Shown: piece after piece, positions 38,601 through 48,607 of the stretch
Position numbering within the stretch: the stretch's first letter is position 1
Layout of the letters: each line of letters begins with the position of its first letter
Origin: Spirosoma fluviale
GTDB taxonomy: Bacteria; Bacteroidota; Bacteroidia; Cytophagales; Spirosomataceae
NCBI GenBank assembly: GCA_945901025.1
Contig: CAMDJW010000002.1
Coordinates: 1 to 64,000, forward strand
DNA: 64,000 nucleotides
Direction of reading: 5' to 3'
The notes under the pieces: model-generated
What the model was told of the DNA's origin: nothing
Database searches by the model: none
The model's input: the letters and a program-made list of their open reading frames with translations, nothing else
Translations under genes and position numbers: made by a program

Positions 38601-38956
38601 CCAGTCTTCCAGGGACCTGGTCGACCTGCCACGCCAGCCTGCTGGGCCACCTCCTTAAACTTCAAATTGCCTTCATTAATATATAAATGATTAGCCTCCA
38701 TATTACTAGAAAAGTACATGTCTTCTTTCCCGTCACCATTGAGGTCACCTGTAGCAACCCCGCCCCCATTGTAAAAATATTCATACATGAGGACATTGGT
38801 ATTTAACCCTTCTTGAATGTTGTTTTGAAAATTAACTTGGGTTTGTTCTGGACTTAATAAGGAAAACAATTGAGGTTCGGAGACCTCCACAGATTCTTTG
38901 GATTTTTGGCATCCAAAAAGAAACAATAAAGAAAATAATAGGTAGTATTTTGGCAC
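35630..38956 (-). CDS. FG-GAP/VCBS repeat and ASPIC/UnbV-domain lipoprotein
   Basis: Many 'D.NGDGK.D.Y' / 'VDINGDNKLDIYLC' repeats; 'GAGANVSVFQNGQAQVVYANMYRGYQSSMSPRLHVGLGSTPKIDSVKVLWNSGKSQTLKGV' (ASPIC/UnbV-like); lipobox; GTG start. Confidence 0.88.
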   Translation of the reverse strand: MPKYYLLFSLLFLFGCQKSKESVEVSEPQLFSLLSPEQTQVNFQNNIQEGLNTNVLMYEYFYNGGGVATGDLNGDGKEDMYFSSNMEANHLYINEGNLKFKEVAQQAGVAGRPGPWKTGVSFVDINGDNKLDIYLCYSGNLPPDKKRNQLFINQGNDPAGIPLFKDEAALYGLDSPSNSTHAVFFDYDRDQDLDMILVNHNPKSLPVLDESSTADLLNKPDENSGIQFFVNSGKGGKFINQTKALGIQSSTLSYGLAVGISDVNQDGWPDFYVSNDYTIPDYLYINQKGKSFINTINSSIGHMSHFSMGNDIADVNNDLLPDIFTLDMLPEDNVRQKLLMSPDNYEKYDFNLRVGFGHQIMRNMLQLNLGQNASGNTMFSEVGQLAGISNTDWSWSALFADYDNDGWKDLFVSNGYLRDYTNLDFLKYMGDYVQNNQNSIQRENVLELVQKMPASNVSNYIFKNKKDATFKNVTADWGLEMPTNSNGAAYADLDGDGDLELIVNNINKPASIYENKSNEVYKENKSISIDLHGLGENTQGAGANVSVFQNGQAQVVYANMYRGYQSSMSPRLHVGLGSTPKIDSVKVLWNSGKSQTLKGVKEVKNISFFEKDAKQIQTKELENKSYFVRAEPLIQNPGANPVNDFKRQTQLVNPLSFVGPILKSSDVNQDGLSDIFVGASQGKPAHLFLQQKGGQFKSVGLSGSEGFEDSDALFVDVDADGDVDLYVASGGYANLEPTSTYLQDRIYLNDGKGNFSLSKNKLPNPNGSHSCVTKIDLNGDKLPDLFVGARVIPGQYPQVPQSQLLLNQGNGKFLDVSKNYPEIESVGMVTDAEFKDLNGDQKYELIIIGEFMPLQIFNFDKGKSINVTKTFFDESPSGLWNTLMIEDLNKDGKFEMLVGNQGLNSQYKASIAEPMELYVKDFDSNGSVEPILTTYVKGIKVPFLTRDELLEQISLMRPRFTDYQSFAEAKLSDIFTEDELKDAKIYQATELKTSLFSLNAGGKYESKPLPSIVQSSPIFAFQLADMNADGHLDIVMAGNINHAKLRIGKMDSNYGLLLLGDGQLNFKVVPQKKSGFWLKGDVRSILKVEDHWYFGINSLGVESYKMLK

Positions 38957-38982
38957 GAAATATTTTTATGCTAAAAATAAAA

Positions 38983-39022
38983 AAAGGAAATGGGAAGGTC
39001 GTTAAACTTTCCCATTTCCTTT
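38983..39022 (-). terminator. Strong hairpin terminator/attenuator between susD-like and FG-GAP genes
   Basis: AAAGGAAATGGGAA / TTCCCATTTCCTTT 14-bp stem with minus-strand T-tract. Confidence 0.85.
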
Positions 39023-39036
39023 AAAATTAATTTGGA

Positions 39037-40884
39037 TTAATATCCAGGATTTTGAACCAAATTTTTGTTACGGTTCATTTCATCGCGGTGGATAGGTAAG
39101 AAATACATCTTATCTGCCCAAGCGCGGTTTTCTTTACCTGGGTCCATAGGAACTACTTTATATTGATAATCGTAGCTATTAGGGTCATATCGATAAAGCG
39201 TAACCGTTTTTCCTGGCTTCAAAGTACCAATCACGTTAATGATTTGAACTTTATTACCTAAGGTAGAACCTGCAATCATCCAACGACGAGCGTCATGATA
39301 TCTTTGCTCTTCGAAAGCCATTTCAATGCGACGTTCATTGCGATATTTTTGACGTAATGCATCTCCACTTTCAGTGACCGCTGGCATACCTGAACGGAAA
39401 CGAACTTTGTTCAACCAAGCACGCGCTTCAGCATCTTCACCTAACTCAATACAAGCCTCCACATAATTCAACACGGCTTCTGTATAGCGGAAGAAAGGCC
39501 AAGGAATTTGTTGCCATGTATTTTGATCAATAATCGCAGGATTAGGGTCTGTAAATTTACGGAAGTAATATCCCGTATAACTTCCATTCCAATCTTCGAT
39601 GGAACTTTTACGCGTATCTAATCCAAAGTAAGCTACCTTACTAGAACCTGACATAATCTCATACTGTCCTGTTTGAATTTGATTGAATGGATCTTTGGGA
39701 GCTGCACTCGCTGAACGAGGCTTCCAAGCAGAACCATCATACATTAAAGTCGCATAGAAACGTGGATCACGATTTACATAAGGAGCACTTGAATGATCTG
39801 CATTAGACCATGAAAATTTAGTACCATCCATCATTTCATAATCATCTACGAAATTTTGAATCGGTGCATTTCCAGCCCAGTTGTTATATCCATTAGGTCC
39901 GTTAAACAAACCGATACGTCCACCATTTTCAGCTTTGGCATTGATGAAATAACGAGCAAAAATTAATTCTCTTTCTCCACCACTTCTGGATAAAGAGTTG
40001 TTCATATAATTTGCTACTCCATCATCCTTAGATGCGGGTGCTGATAAATTTAATTGATTACCTAAACCTGGCAAATCTAATACAGCTTTCGCTGCATTTT
40101 TAGCCTTAGTCCAGCGTTCAGTACGAGAACCATCCACAAAAGCAACAAACTCAGGATTTGTGTAAGCTGCCATTGCAGCAGATTTAGACTTAGCTGTACT
40201 GGCATCATATAGATCACTGGCTGCATATATTAAAATACGAGATTTTAATGCTAATGCAGCTCCTCTAGAAGCACGACCCGCAGCCATAGTTCCAGTCAAT
40301 AAAGCAGCAGACTCATCACATTCCTTCTCAATAAAAGCGATACACTCTTTCATCGTGTTTCTTTTTGACAAGAATTCAGTGTCTGCTAAGGAGAAGGACT
40401 TATCTACGATAGGAACACCTCCATAATAACGAACTAATTGATGGTAATAGTAAGCCCGCATGAACTTAGCCTCTCCAGTCAATCGGTCTACAATCGCTTT
40501 TGGAAAAGTAGTCGCCTTTTTCAAGTTTTCTAAGGCCACATTACTAGCACGTATACGAGTATACATATTTTGCCAACTTAAGGTTCCGTTGATCCAACCT
40601 GGATCGGCAGGATTTGAACGTGATTCAGTGATCGTCGTTATATTACGACCTGGGTGAGTGAAAGATGCTTCATCTGTTAAGGATGCCAACATCTGCTCAT
40701 CAAATCCTCCATTACCTAAACCTCCGTAGAGTTCAGTTACAAAGGCCTCCGCTAAGCTTGGATCTGTCCATACGACAGACTCCGAAAGTTGATCTAAAGG
40801 TTTTGTATTAACAAAACTATCGTTACAGCTTGTAAAGACAGTTCCGAAAACCGATAGCGCAATGATTACATATCTTTTTTTCAT
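39037..40884 (-). CDS. SusD/RagB-family nutrient-binding outer-membrane lipoprotein
   Basis: 'FGTVFTSCNDSFVNTKPLDQLSESVVWTDPSLAEAFVTELYGG', 'EARAWLNKVRFRSGMPAV', 'RNERRIEMAFEEQRYHDARRW'. Confidence 0.93.
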   Translation of the reverse strand: MKKRYVIIALSVFGTVFTSCNDSFVNTKPLDQLSESVVWTDPSLAEAFVTELYGGLGNGGFDEQMLASLTDEASFTHPGRNITTITESRSNPADPGWINGTLSWQNMYTRIRASNVALENLKKATTFPKAIVDRLTGEAKFMRAYYYHQLVRYYGGVPIVDKSFSLADTEFLSKRNTMKECIAFIEKECDESAALLTGTMAAGRASRGAALALKSRILIYAASDLYDASTAKSKSAAMAAYTNPEFVAFVDGSRTERWTKAKNAAKAVLDLPGLGNQLNLSAPASKDDGVANYMNNSLSRSGGERELIFARYFINAKAENGGRIGLFNGPNGYNNWAGNAPIQNFVDDYEMMDGTKFSWSNADHSSAPYVNRDPRFYATLMYDGSAWKPRSASAAPKDPFNQIQTGQYEIMSGSSKVAYFGLDTRKSSIEDWNGSYTGYYFRKFTDPNPAIIDQNTWQQIPWPFFRYTEAVLNYVEACIELGEDAEARAWLNKVRFRSGMPAVTESGDALRQKYRNERRIEMAFEEQRYHDARRWMIAGSTLGNKVQIINVIGTLKPGKTVTLYRYDPNSYDYQYKVVPMDPGKENRAWADKMYFLPIHRDEMNRNKNLVQNPGY

Positions 40885-40903
40885 TGTTTTGTCTAGTTAA
40901 TTA

Positions 40904-43900
40904 TTAAAACGTTGCTGTTAATCCTAAATTGATAATCTTTGATTGTGGGTAATACTGACCAGTAGAGCTCACAGTTTCAGGGTCAAAGATTTTTAACTTA
41001 TCCCATGTAACCATATTTAGCCCGTTGGTATATAGTCTACCGTTTTTTAAACCAATTTTACTCAATAATGTTTCAGGAAGATTATATCCGATTTCAAAGT
41101 TTTTCAAACGAATGTAATCTGAACTTCTCAACCAATAGGTGTTATTACCAGAAAAATATTGATCATTTCGGTTAGCAATACGAGGATGTACACTACTAGG
41201 ATTTTCTACCGTCCAACGATTCTCATAAATGTCAGAGATGTAATTACCTATATTCCCCATTTCACCAGCACTGATGAATTGCATGGCTCCGGCTGCTCCT
41301 TGAAATAAGATCGTTAAATCAAAATTCTTATACGTCGCTCCGATATTCAAACCACCTTGAAACAAAGGCAATTGAGTGAAATCATTACGAACCATATCGT
41401 TCGGGTCGATTTTGCCATCTCCATTCCAATCCTTGTATTTCATATCTCCTGGGCGCAAAGTATTCACAAGAGCTTTATAGCTTATCGTTGTTGCATCGAT
41501 ATCCGCTTGATCCTTAAATACTCCATCGTATTGATAAACCATGAAAGTATTCATAGGTCTTCCCGTAGTACGTTGCCACTCAGGCGCACCTGGTGCCTCA
41601 TCCCAGAATAAAACCTTATTCTTAGCATAACCACCATTTATACCCACATTGTATTTGAAATCACCGATTTGATTGCGATATCCAATGGTAAAATCAAATC
41701 CTTTGTTTTCAACTTCTCCAATATTTTGGGCTGGCAATGTTAAACCTGTTGATTGAGGAACAGATGCATTTTTTTGCCAAAGAATATCGGTACGCTTGTT
41801 GTAGAAATAATCTAACTCAAAAGTTACCTTATCGTTAAACAATGAACCTTCTATACCGATATCCGAGTTAGTAGCCACCTCCCATGTAATATCAGTATTA
41901 GGAATTTTGGTCTCAAATAAAGTTTTAGTTTCTACGTTATTAATGATGTAACTTCTAAATCCATAAGTCGACAAATATTGATAAGAATCAATTTGGTCAT
42001 TACCCATTTGTCCCCATGAACCTCTTAATTTCAAGAAATTAATGGCAGGCAATTGGTCCTTGATGAAACTTTCTTCCGACATCACCCAACCTAACATACC
42101 GCCTGGGAAAAATCCATAACGAGTAGCTTCTGGGAAGATATCAGAACCATCATAACGCCACAAGAATTCAGCTAAATACTTTTCTTTGAAGTTATAAGCC
42201 ACACGACCAAAATAGTTCAAACGTGCACGCTCATAAGCACCACCACCATTATTTTTCTCTAAGTCTCCACCAGCAAACATTTGATCTAAAGCTGGGGAAA
42301 TGAAGAAACGACGATACGCATTAAAATTATCTCCATTAATAGTTTCTCTATTCGTTCCAGCTAATACCGTAATACCGTGATCGTTAAATTTACGCTCATA
42401 AGTGGCAATAGCTCCTAGCAATATATTCAGTTGAGATTCATCACCTAATGTCAAGCGAGGCTCAGCAGGTCCACGTCTAGATGGTACCAATGTTGGAGTT
42501 TTTCCATCTGCCTCAAAAGTACTTCCTTTTTGATAAAGAGTCCAAGGGGTCTCCCAACGCTTAGTCGCACGGAAACGCTTATCTATCGCGGCAGTTCCTG
42601 TAAATTTCAACCCTTGAACCCAAGGAATTTTAACATCTAACTGGCCATTGGTTTGAAAATAACTTTGTTGATCACGGTCATACCCAGTTTGGTTAGTTGT
42701 AATAACCACAGGATTTTGTCCATTTTCAATATCAGGACCCGGTAAGCCGTTTGGCCAAAATGCTTGCTCTTGAGGTTTACCTCTCATTTGCATCCTAAAA
42801 ATAGCTCCTGCTGACTGGGTTGGAAATCTACGATTTTCTTCACGTCCCAAAACACCAATAGACAAATTTATGTTTTCATTAATTTTAGCATCCAAATTTA
42901 AACGTAAATCATATTGCTGAAATCCTGTGGCTGAATTTTTATAAAAGGCATCTTGATTTTGATAGCCTAATGAAGCCAAATACCTGATATTTTCACTTCC
43001 TCCACTCATTTGCAAATTATGGCGCGACTGAGGTGACCATGATTTTAACGTTGATTTGTACCAATCTGTATTTGGGTAAAGCCATGGATCAGAACCATCT
43101 GCATATTTTTGAATATCAGTTGGACTAAAAGGAGCTTTTCTACCATTATAAACCCCTGTAGCTTTATAAGCAGCAGTTGCCGCACTCCATTGGTTTGTAG
43201 GCAATTGATAGATATCCAAATCATTTAACATACCCACATACTGAGATGCATTAGTCAATCTAGGAATGACGGTTGGATCAGCAAAACCTTGATTGAATGA
43301 ATAAGACAACTCTGGCTTTCCTGATTTTCCTTTTTTCGTTGTAATCAAAATAACTCCATTCGCTGCACGCGCACCATAGATCGCCGCAGATGCGTCTTTC
43401 AAGACCGAAATAGTCTCAATGTCTGCTGGATTGATACGATCTAAACCACCTGCACGATTTGGAATACCGTCTATTACGATAAGCGCAGCATTAGTTCGAT
43501 CACCCCCTAAAGTGTTGGCTCCACGAATACGAATGGTTGAACCATCATAACCAGGCTCTCCAGAACGGTTAACAGCAACAACTCCAGCCATACGACCGGC
43601 AAGTGAATTACTTAAGTTAACACTAGGCGATTTCTGTAAATCTGATCCTTTAACGGACACTACCGATCCCGAAACTGTCGCCTTTTTCTGAACACCGTAA
43701 CCTACGACAACTACCTCAGAAAGGCTTTTTGCATCAGGATTAAGGGAAACATTGATAATGCTTTGATTCCCTACGGTCACTTCTTTACTTTCATAACTCA
43801 CAAAAGTAAAAATGATTTTACTAGAACTACCAGGTACAGAAAGGCTATACTTTCCATCTGCATTCGTTGAGGTTCCCTTATTAGTCTCCTTAACGATGAT

Positions 43901-44041
43901 GTTTACTCCGATCAAGGCCTCGCCTTTTTCATCGGTCACTTTACCTGTAATAGTTTGATTTTGACCAAAAGCCACCCATGAACTGGAGAGCAGAAAGGCC
44001 AGCAAGTACAGTAACTTGCTACGGTAAAAGTTTGATTTCAT
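40904..44041 (-). CDS. SusC/RagA-family TonB-linked outer-membrane protein
   Basis: CarboxypepD_reg-like 'ITGKVTDEKGEALIGVNIIVKETNKGTSTNADGKYSL', TonB box/plug 'SEVVVVGYGVQKKATVSGSVVSV', 'DPETVSSTGQYYPQSKIINLGLTATF'. Start placed at MKSNFYRS (44041). Confidence 0.94.
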   Translation of the reverse strand: MKSNFYRSKLLYLLAFLLSSSWVAFGQNQTITGKVTDEKGEALIGVNIIVKETNKGTSTNADGKYSLSVPGSSSKIIFTFVSYESKEVTVGNQSIINVSLNPDAKSLSEVVVVGYGVQKKATVSGSVVSVKGSDLQKSPSVNLSNSLAGRMAGVVAVNRSGEPGYDGSTIRIRGANTLGGDRTNAALIVIDGIPNRAGGLDRINPADIETISVLKDASAAIYGARAANGVILITTKKGKSGKPELSYSFNQGFADPTVIPRLTNASQYVGMLNDLDIYQLPTNQWSAATAAYKATGVYNGRKAPFSPTDIQKYADGSDPWLYPNTDWYKSTLKSWSPQSRHNLQMSGGSENIRYLASLGYQNQDAFYKNSATGFQQYDLRLNLDAKINENINLSIGVLGREENRRFPTQSAGAIFRMQMRGKPQEQAFWPNGLPGPDIENGQNPVVITTNQTGYDRDQQSYFQTNGQLDVKIPWVQGLKFTGTAAIDKRFRATKRWETPWTLYQKGSTFEADGKTPTLVPSRRGPAEPRLTLGDESQLNILLGAIATYERKFNDHGITVLAGTNRETINGDNFNAYRRFFISPALDQMFAGGDLEKNNGGGAYERARLNYFGRVAYNFKEKYLAEFLWRYDGSDIFPEATRYGFFPGGMLGWVMSEESFIKDQLPAINFLKLRGSWGQMGNDQIDSYQYLSTYGFRSYIINNVETKTLFETKIPNTDITWEVATNSDIGIEGSLFNDKVTFELDYFYNKRTDILWQKNASVPQSTGLTLPAQNIGEVENKGFDFTIGYRNQIGDFKYNVGINGGYAKNKVLFWDEAPGAPEWQRTTGRPMNTFMVYQYDGVFKDQADIDATTISYKALVNTLRPGDMKYKDWNGDGKIDPNDMVRNDFTQLPLFQGGLNIGATYKNFDLTILFQGAAGAMQFISAGEMGNIGNYISDIYENRWTVENPSSVHPRIANRNDQYFSGNNTYWLRSSDYIRLKNFEIGYNLPETLLSKIGLKNGRLYTNGLNMVTWDKLKIFDPETVSSTGQYYPQSKIINLGLTATF

Positions 44042-44142
44042 AAAATGGTTTTTTAGATGTTTAGTCGAAGTAATGGTTAAATTCATCGACTTTAATTGGG
44101 TGAAGATATAAAGGCTTTTTTTTAAAAAAAACTTTGCATTCG

Positions 44143-44150
44143 CAAATATA
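44143..44150 (-). promoter_or_regulatory. Putative -7 element (TATATTTG) of susC-like gene
   Basis: TAnnTTTG match about 100 nt upstream of the start; no well-spaced -33 TTTG seen. Confidence 0.35.
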
Positions 44151-44273
44151 TGCTTTTAAACTAATTAAAGGCACTTTTTCAAAGAGAATAGTAATCCATT
44201 CATATGTGAATAGTCATAAAAATAAGTGATTAAATGGTAATTAAACTTCAAATAATACTATAAAATTTATTTT

Positions 44274-44330
44274 GAAAAAAAGATTAAAAAAATACCGACC
44301 TAGCTCACAAAAATATGGCTACGTCGGTAT
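44274..44330 (-). terminator. Terminator of M1 peptidase gene
   Basis: ATACCGAC (44292-44299)/GTCGGTAT (44323-44330), inner TAGC/GCTA; minus-strand T-rich tail. Confidence 0.75.
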
Positions 44331-44372
44331 TGAATTTTGAATTTAACCCAAAAAAGGAAAATTTACGGTTGG

Positions 44373-46325
44373 CTAATTTCCTCTAGGTGCTCTAAAAACG
44401 GTAGGCCTCCAAATATCATTTTTACTATTGATATCGGGGAACACATGATCTGGATCAATCGTCACTGACTTGATGGGAATGGTCGTTGACGTTCTAAAAG
44501 TCCAAGAACTTCCTCTTTGCCAAATTTCAACAGGAAAAGTAAAACGTTCTTTCGCCCCACTAACTAATTCCACATCCACCACAGCTGGCATGGCCATCTT
44601 TTCCATGTTTTCAATGGTAATTAAGGCTCCTTTTGCTGGGTCTTGTTCGATATAATCCACATCCTTCACCGATTGATCTAGGCGCCACAATTCGTAAAAC
44701 CAAGATTTCCAAAACCAACCCAAGTCCTCACCTGCTCCATCTTCCATCGCCTTAAAAAAGTCGAGTGGCGTAGGATGCTTGAATGCCCAATGCTTGATAT
44801 AGCTCTTAAACGCATAATCAAAACGATCCGCACCTAAAATATTTTCACGTAAAATCTTTAGGCCTATGCCTGGTTTATTATAGGCTTCCCAACCTAAATT
44901 CATGGGCTGAATGACATCAGGAATAGAAATGATGGGATCCGCATATTCCCTAAACATCCTAGGGGCTATTTGATGCATATCCATTTTCTGACTTTTAAAC
45001 TCTCCTTTATTAAAGGCGTCCATGGAATAAAAATTAATGAATGTATTAAAACCTTCATCCATCCAAGGAAACTTGCGCTCATTAGAACCTACAATCATTG
45101 GAAACCAGTTGTGCCCAAACTCATGATCTGTAACTCCCATCAGCGCACGCGTTTGATCACGGTAGCCACAAAAGATAATCCCAGGATATTCCATACCCGA
45201 AACGATACCCGCCACATTCGTCGCTACCGGATAGGTATATTCGTGAAGCCAATTTGAATAATATTCAATCGAAGCTTTCACATATTCCGTGGAACGTCCC
45301 CAAGCATTTTGCCCGTTGGACTCCACAGGATAAACAGAAACAGCCATGGATTTTTTACCACTTGGTAAATTGATTCTAGCCGCGTCTAAAATAAATGATT
45401 TTGAAGTGGCAAAAGCGACATCACGGGCATTTAAACATTTGAATTTCCAAGTTAAACGATCTTTCGATGGTCTCGAAGCTGGATTTAACACCTCCTCAGC
45501 AGATCGAATCACCACGGTAGTTTCAGACTGTGCCGCCAAAGCCCATTTTTTCACTTGGTCTGCGGTATACACTTCCGATGGATTAACAAGTTCTCCCGAT
45601 CCTACGACTATATGTGAAGCCGGCACATTAATGGAATACTCGAAATTTCCATATTCCAAATAAAATTCACCCGCGCCTAAATAAGGCAAGACATTCCAAC
45701 CCTCTATATCGTCATATACACACATCCTTGGAAACCATTGGGCCACCGTGAAAATAGCACCATTTTTAGTTTCTTGGATACCCATTCGGTCATGGCCATT
45801 CGCCGGAGACTTAAACGAATAAACGATTTTAATTTTGGCTATACCCACTTTTTCAGCCATGGGTTGAGCCAAACGAATTTGCATACGAGTATCTTCCACC
45901 ACAAAATTTGCTGGTTTCCCATCCACCATTACACTCTCAATTTGATATCCTCCCTCAAAACCTATATTACCAAATCTTCCACCTGAAACTGGCGTGGTTT
46001 TGCCTCCACGCGATTTAGTCGAGAAGGAATTTTGGTCTAATTGCAACCAAAAAAAAGGCAATTTATCCGGAGAATTATTCTTATAAGTCATTTCCACCTC
46101 ACCCGAAATTTTACGAGCTTCTTCATCTAAAGATGCGGATATTTTATAGTCTACCGAGTTTTGCCAATATGTAGGGCCTGGAATACCAGAACCCGAACGA
46201 GCCGAAGATGCAGGACCATAATTCCAAAGTGGATGAAATAATTCATAGGCATTATAAGTCGACTTGGTCTGCCCCAAAGTCGAAAATGCTAAAAAAAATA
46301 AAATTACTAATGTATTTTTAAACAT
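44373..46325 (-). CDS. M1 family metallopeptidase (secreted)
   Basis: '[11 protein letters not shown]', '[32 protein letters not shown]' (HExxH-18-E). Confidence 0.92.
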   Translation of the reverse strand: MFKNTLVILFFLAFSTLGQTKSTYNAYELFHPLWNYGPASSARSGSGIPGPTYWQNSVDYKISASLDEEARKISGEVEMTYKNNSPDKLPFFWLQLDQNSFSTKSRGGKTTPVSGGRFGNIGFEGGYQIESVMVDGKPANFVVEDTRMQIRLAQPMAEKVGIAKIKIVYSFKSPANGHDRMGIQETKNGAIFTVAQWFPRMCVYDDIEGWNVLPYLGAGEFYLEYGNFEYSINVPASHIVVGSGELVNPSEVYTADQVKKWALAAQSETTVVIRSAEEVLNPASRPSKDRLTWKFKCLNARDVAFATSKSFILDAARINLPSGKKSMAVSVYPVESNGQNAWGRSTEYVKASIEYYSNWLHEYTYPVATNVAGIVSGMEYPGIIFCGYRDQTRALMGVTDHEFGHNWFPMIVGSNERKFPWMDEGFNTFINFYSMDAFNKGEFKSQKMDMHQIAPRMFREYADPIISIPDVIQPMNLGWEAYNKPGIGLKILRENILGADRFDYAFKSYIKHWAFKHPTPLDFFKAMEDGAGEDLGWFWKSWFYELWRLDQSVKDVDYIEQDPAKGALITIENMEKMAMPAVVDVELVSGAKERFTFPVEIWQRGSSWTFRTSTTIPIKSVTIDPDHVFPDINSKNDIWRPTVFRAPRGN

Positions 46326-46348
46326 GATTGTTTGTTTTAGAAAATAAA

Positions 46349-48127
46349 TTAAAAAATAGTTAATATTTCATCATCCATTAAACGCTTGGATAAACCTAAA
46401 GCTTTGGGCACCTCATAATGGAAGAAAAATTTCATCGTATGAATTTTATCTTGGTAAAAAGCTAACTCCTCTGCACTTAAGCCTCCTGCTTTTATGGCAG
46501 TAGCAGCTATATTTCCCTGCTTCAACCATTGCCATGCCACCGTAACTATACCAAACAATTCCATATACAATGTGGAATCAGCCAAATAAATATCAAATTT
46601 TCCTTGCATCGCAATGCCTAATTTGTGCATGGTGACCTTGGTCAAATTGGCCACTTCTGCTTCTAAAATATCCGCATATTTAGTGACCAAATCAGAAGAT
46701 TTACCTGATTCAATATCTTTTGCAATCCATTTCCCCAAGGTTTGAAGTGCCTGGCCATTGTTTGAAGGGATGCCTCGGCCCAACAAAGTAAGGCCGTGAA
46801 TTCCGGTGGTTCCTTCATAAATAGACATAATCCGAACGTCCCTGGCCATTTGCTCCAAAGGAAAGTCTTCCGTATATCCATAACCTCCTAATACTTGAAG
46901 TCCTTGGTTAACGGCTAATGTTCCCATTTCAGCTGGATAGGTTTTTGCTACAGTCGTCATTAGATCTAACAACAATTGGGCCTCCGCCTGTTCCTCACCT
47001 TCCGCGCACTTAGTTAAATCATCCCAAAGTAGACATTGGAAAAGCAATCCCATGGACCCTTCCACAATGGCTTTTTGGAAATACAACATACGCTGTACAT
47101 CCGGATGATTTTTAATTAAAGTCGGCGGAGTATTGGGATCTTTATTAGTCAATAAACGCCCCTGAGATCTTTCGTTTGCATATTGCTTCGAGAAATGATA
47201 GGCGGCAGAAGCAATGTAAGCTCCACCCATACCTACTCCGATTCGCGCCTCATTCATCATCTGAAACATGTATTTTAGGCCTTTGTTGGGCTCGCCAACT
47301 AAATAACCAATCGACGCTGCTTTATCTCCGAAGGATAAATGAAGTGCCGGTGTCGCTTTTTGGCCCATTTTATGATAGACCCCTAATGAAACCACCTCAT
47401 TTTGAACCAATTGGCCATTTTCCATGCGCTTTTTAGGCACAACAAGAAGAGAAATTCCTTTAGTACCCGCAGGAGCACCCTCTAATCTAGCTAAAACTAA
47501 GTGTATGATATTTTCAGAAAAGTGATTGTCACCTCCTGAAATGAATATTTTTTGACCTTTAATCGAATAGGTTCCATCTCCTAAATCTTTGGCAGATGTA
47601 GTAACGTCGTTCAACGAGCTTCCTGCTTGTGGTTCTGTTAAACACATCGTACCTGCCCATTTTCCCGAAAGCATGTTAGGAACAAATTTATCCGCTAATT
47701 CTTTTGAGCCAAAAGAGGCAATTAAATGTGCCGCACCATGCGAAAGACCGGTAAACATGACAATCGAATTATGCGCCGCTCCCCGAATGAATTCATGTGC
47801 CCCGCCTATCAATGAGGGCAATTGCTGACCACCATGCTCCAGATCAAATGTAACACCTATCATTCCCGACTCGCCCATCTCCTTCATGTACTGCTCAACT
47901 CCAGGATGCACTTGCACCACGCCATCCACTAATTCCGCTGCCTTCCGATCCGAATCGACATAAATGGGACGCAAATATTTTTCTGCAATTAAATCAGCTG
48001 AATCCAATAACATGTCAAACATGTCAGGTGTGTAATCCGCAAAGCGAGGATATTTACAAAGAGAAGCACTATCAAAAACCTCCTTTAAAAGGAAGTCAAG
48101 ATTCCGACGGTCGTATTCTTTAGCCAT
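46349..48127 (-). CDS. Acyl-CoA dehydrogenase
   Basis: '[57 protein letters not shown]', '[37 protein letters not shown]'. Confidence 0.93.
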   Translation of the reverse strand: MAKEYDRRNLDFLLKEVFDSASLCKYPRFADYTPDMFDMLLDSADLIAEKYLRPIYVDSDRKAAELVDGVVQVHPGVEQYMKEMGESGMIGVTFDLEHGGQQLPSLIGGAHEFIRGAAHNSIVMFTGLSHGAAHLIASFGSKELADKFVPNMLSGKWAGTMCLTEPQAGSSLNDVTTSAKDLGDGTYSIKGQKIFISGGDNHFSENIIHLVLARLEGAPAGTKGISLLVVPKKRMENGQLVQNEVVSLGVYHKMGQKATPALHLSFGDKAASIGYLVGEPNKGLKYMFQMMNEARIGVGMGGAYIASAAYHFSKQYANERSQGRLLTNKDPNTPPTLIKNHPDVQRMLYFQKAIVEGSMGLLFQCLLWDDLTKCAEGEEQAEAQLLLDLMTTVAKTYPAEMGTLAVNQGLQVLGGYGYTEDFPLEQMARDVRIMSIYEGTTGIHGLTLLGRGIPSNNGQALQTLGKWIAKDIESGKSSDLVTKYADILEAEVANLTKVTMHKLGIAMQGKFDIYLADSTLYMELFGIVTVAWQWLKQGNIAATAIKAGGLSAEELAFYQDKIHTMKFFFHYEVPKALGLSKRLMDDEILTIF

Positions 48128-48277
48128 AATTTTTTAAGTATTTGAAACAAATTTGCAGAGAAAAAATATATTATGCAAGCATACTATATTTTTGTTGATT
48201 GATATCATAATTTAAATTCGACTGACAGAGATTTGTCTCATTTGATCCGTTAATTTTTCTCATTAAAATGAGATTGC

Positions 48278-48499
48278 TTATGGCAATGGATCATAGCCAC
48301 TGCCTCCCCAAGGATGGCAACTAGATATTCGCCGAATGGCCATTCGAAATCCCTTTACAAATCCGTATTTTAATAAAGCTTGTTTTGAATATTCGGAGCA
48401 AGTCGGTTGGTACCGACACGAATTAGGCAAAAATGGAGATATCATTCCTTGGTACATGCGAATTAAACCCAAAAAGATTAATTTTAATATCGTGCCCAA
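48278..48499 (-). CDS. yidD: Membrane protein insertion efficiency factor YidD
   Basis: 'RMYQGMISPFLPNSCRYQPTCSEYSKQALLKYGFVKGFRMAIRRISSCHPWGGSGYDPLP'. Confidence 0.95.
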   Translation of the reverse strand: MGTILKLIFLGLIRMYQGMISPFLPNSCRYQPTCSEYSKQALLKYGFVKGFRMAIRRISSCHPWGGSGYDPLP

Positions 48500-48607
48500 T
48501 TTTTTCTCTAGAATTGTTTTGCTTCCGTTTATTTGTCAATTAAAAGAAGCGAAGATTTGATATAAACGCTAATTTAAATAAATTGCCTTAAATATTTTCC
48601 AACCAAT

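Noticed and set aside
44101-44290. A -33 TTTG paired with TATATTTG upstream of susC-like gene
   Set aside because: The nearest TTTG is 29 nt away, outside the usual spacing, so only the -7 element is listed, at low confidence.
48336-48560. 74-aa plus ORF opposite yidD
   Set aside because: Antisense to clear YidD, no independent support.
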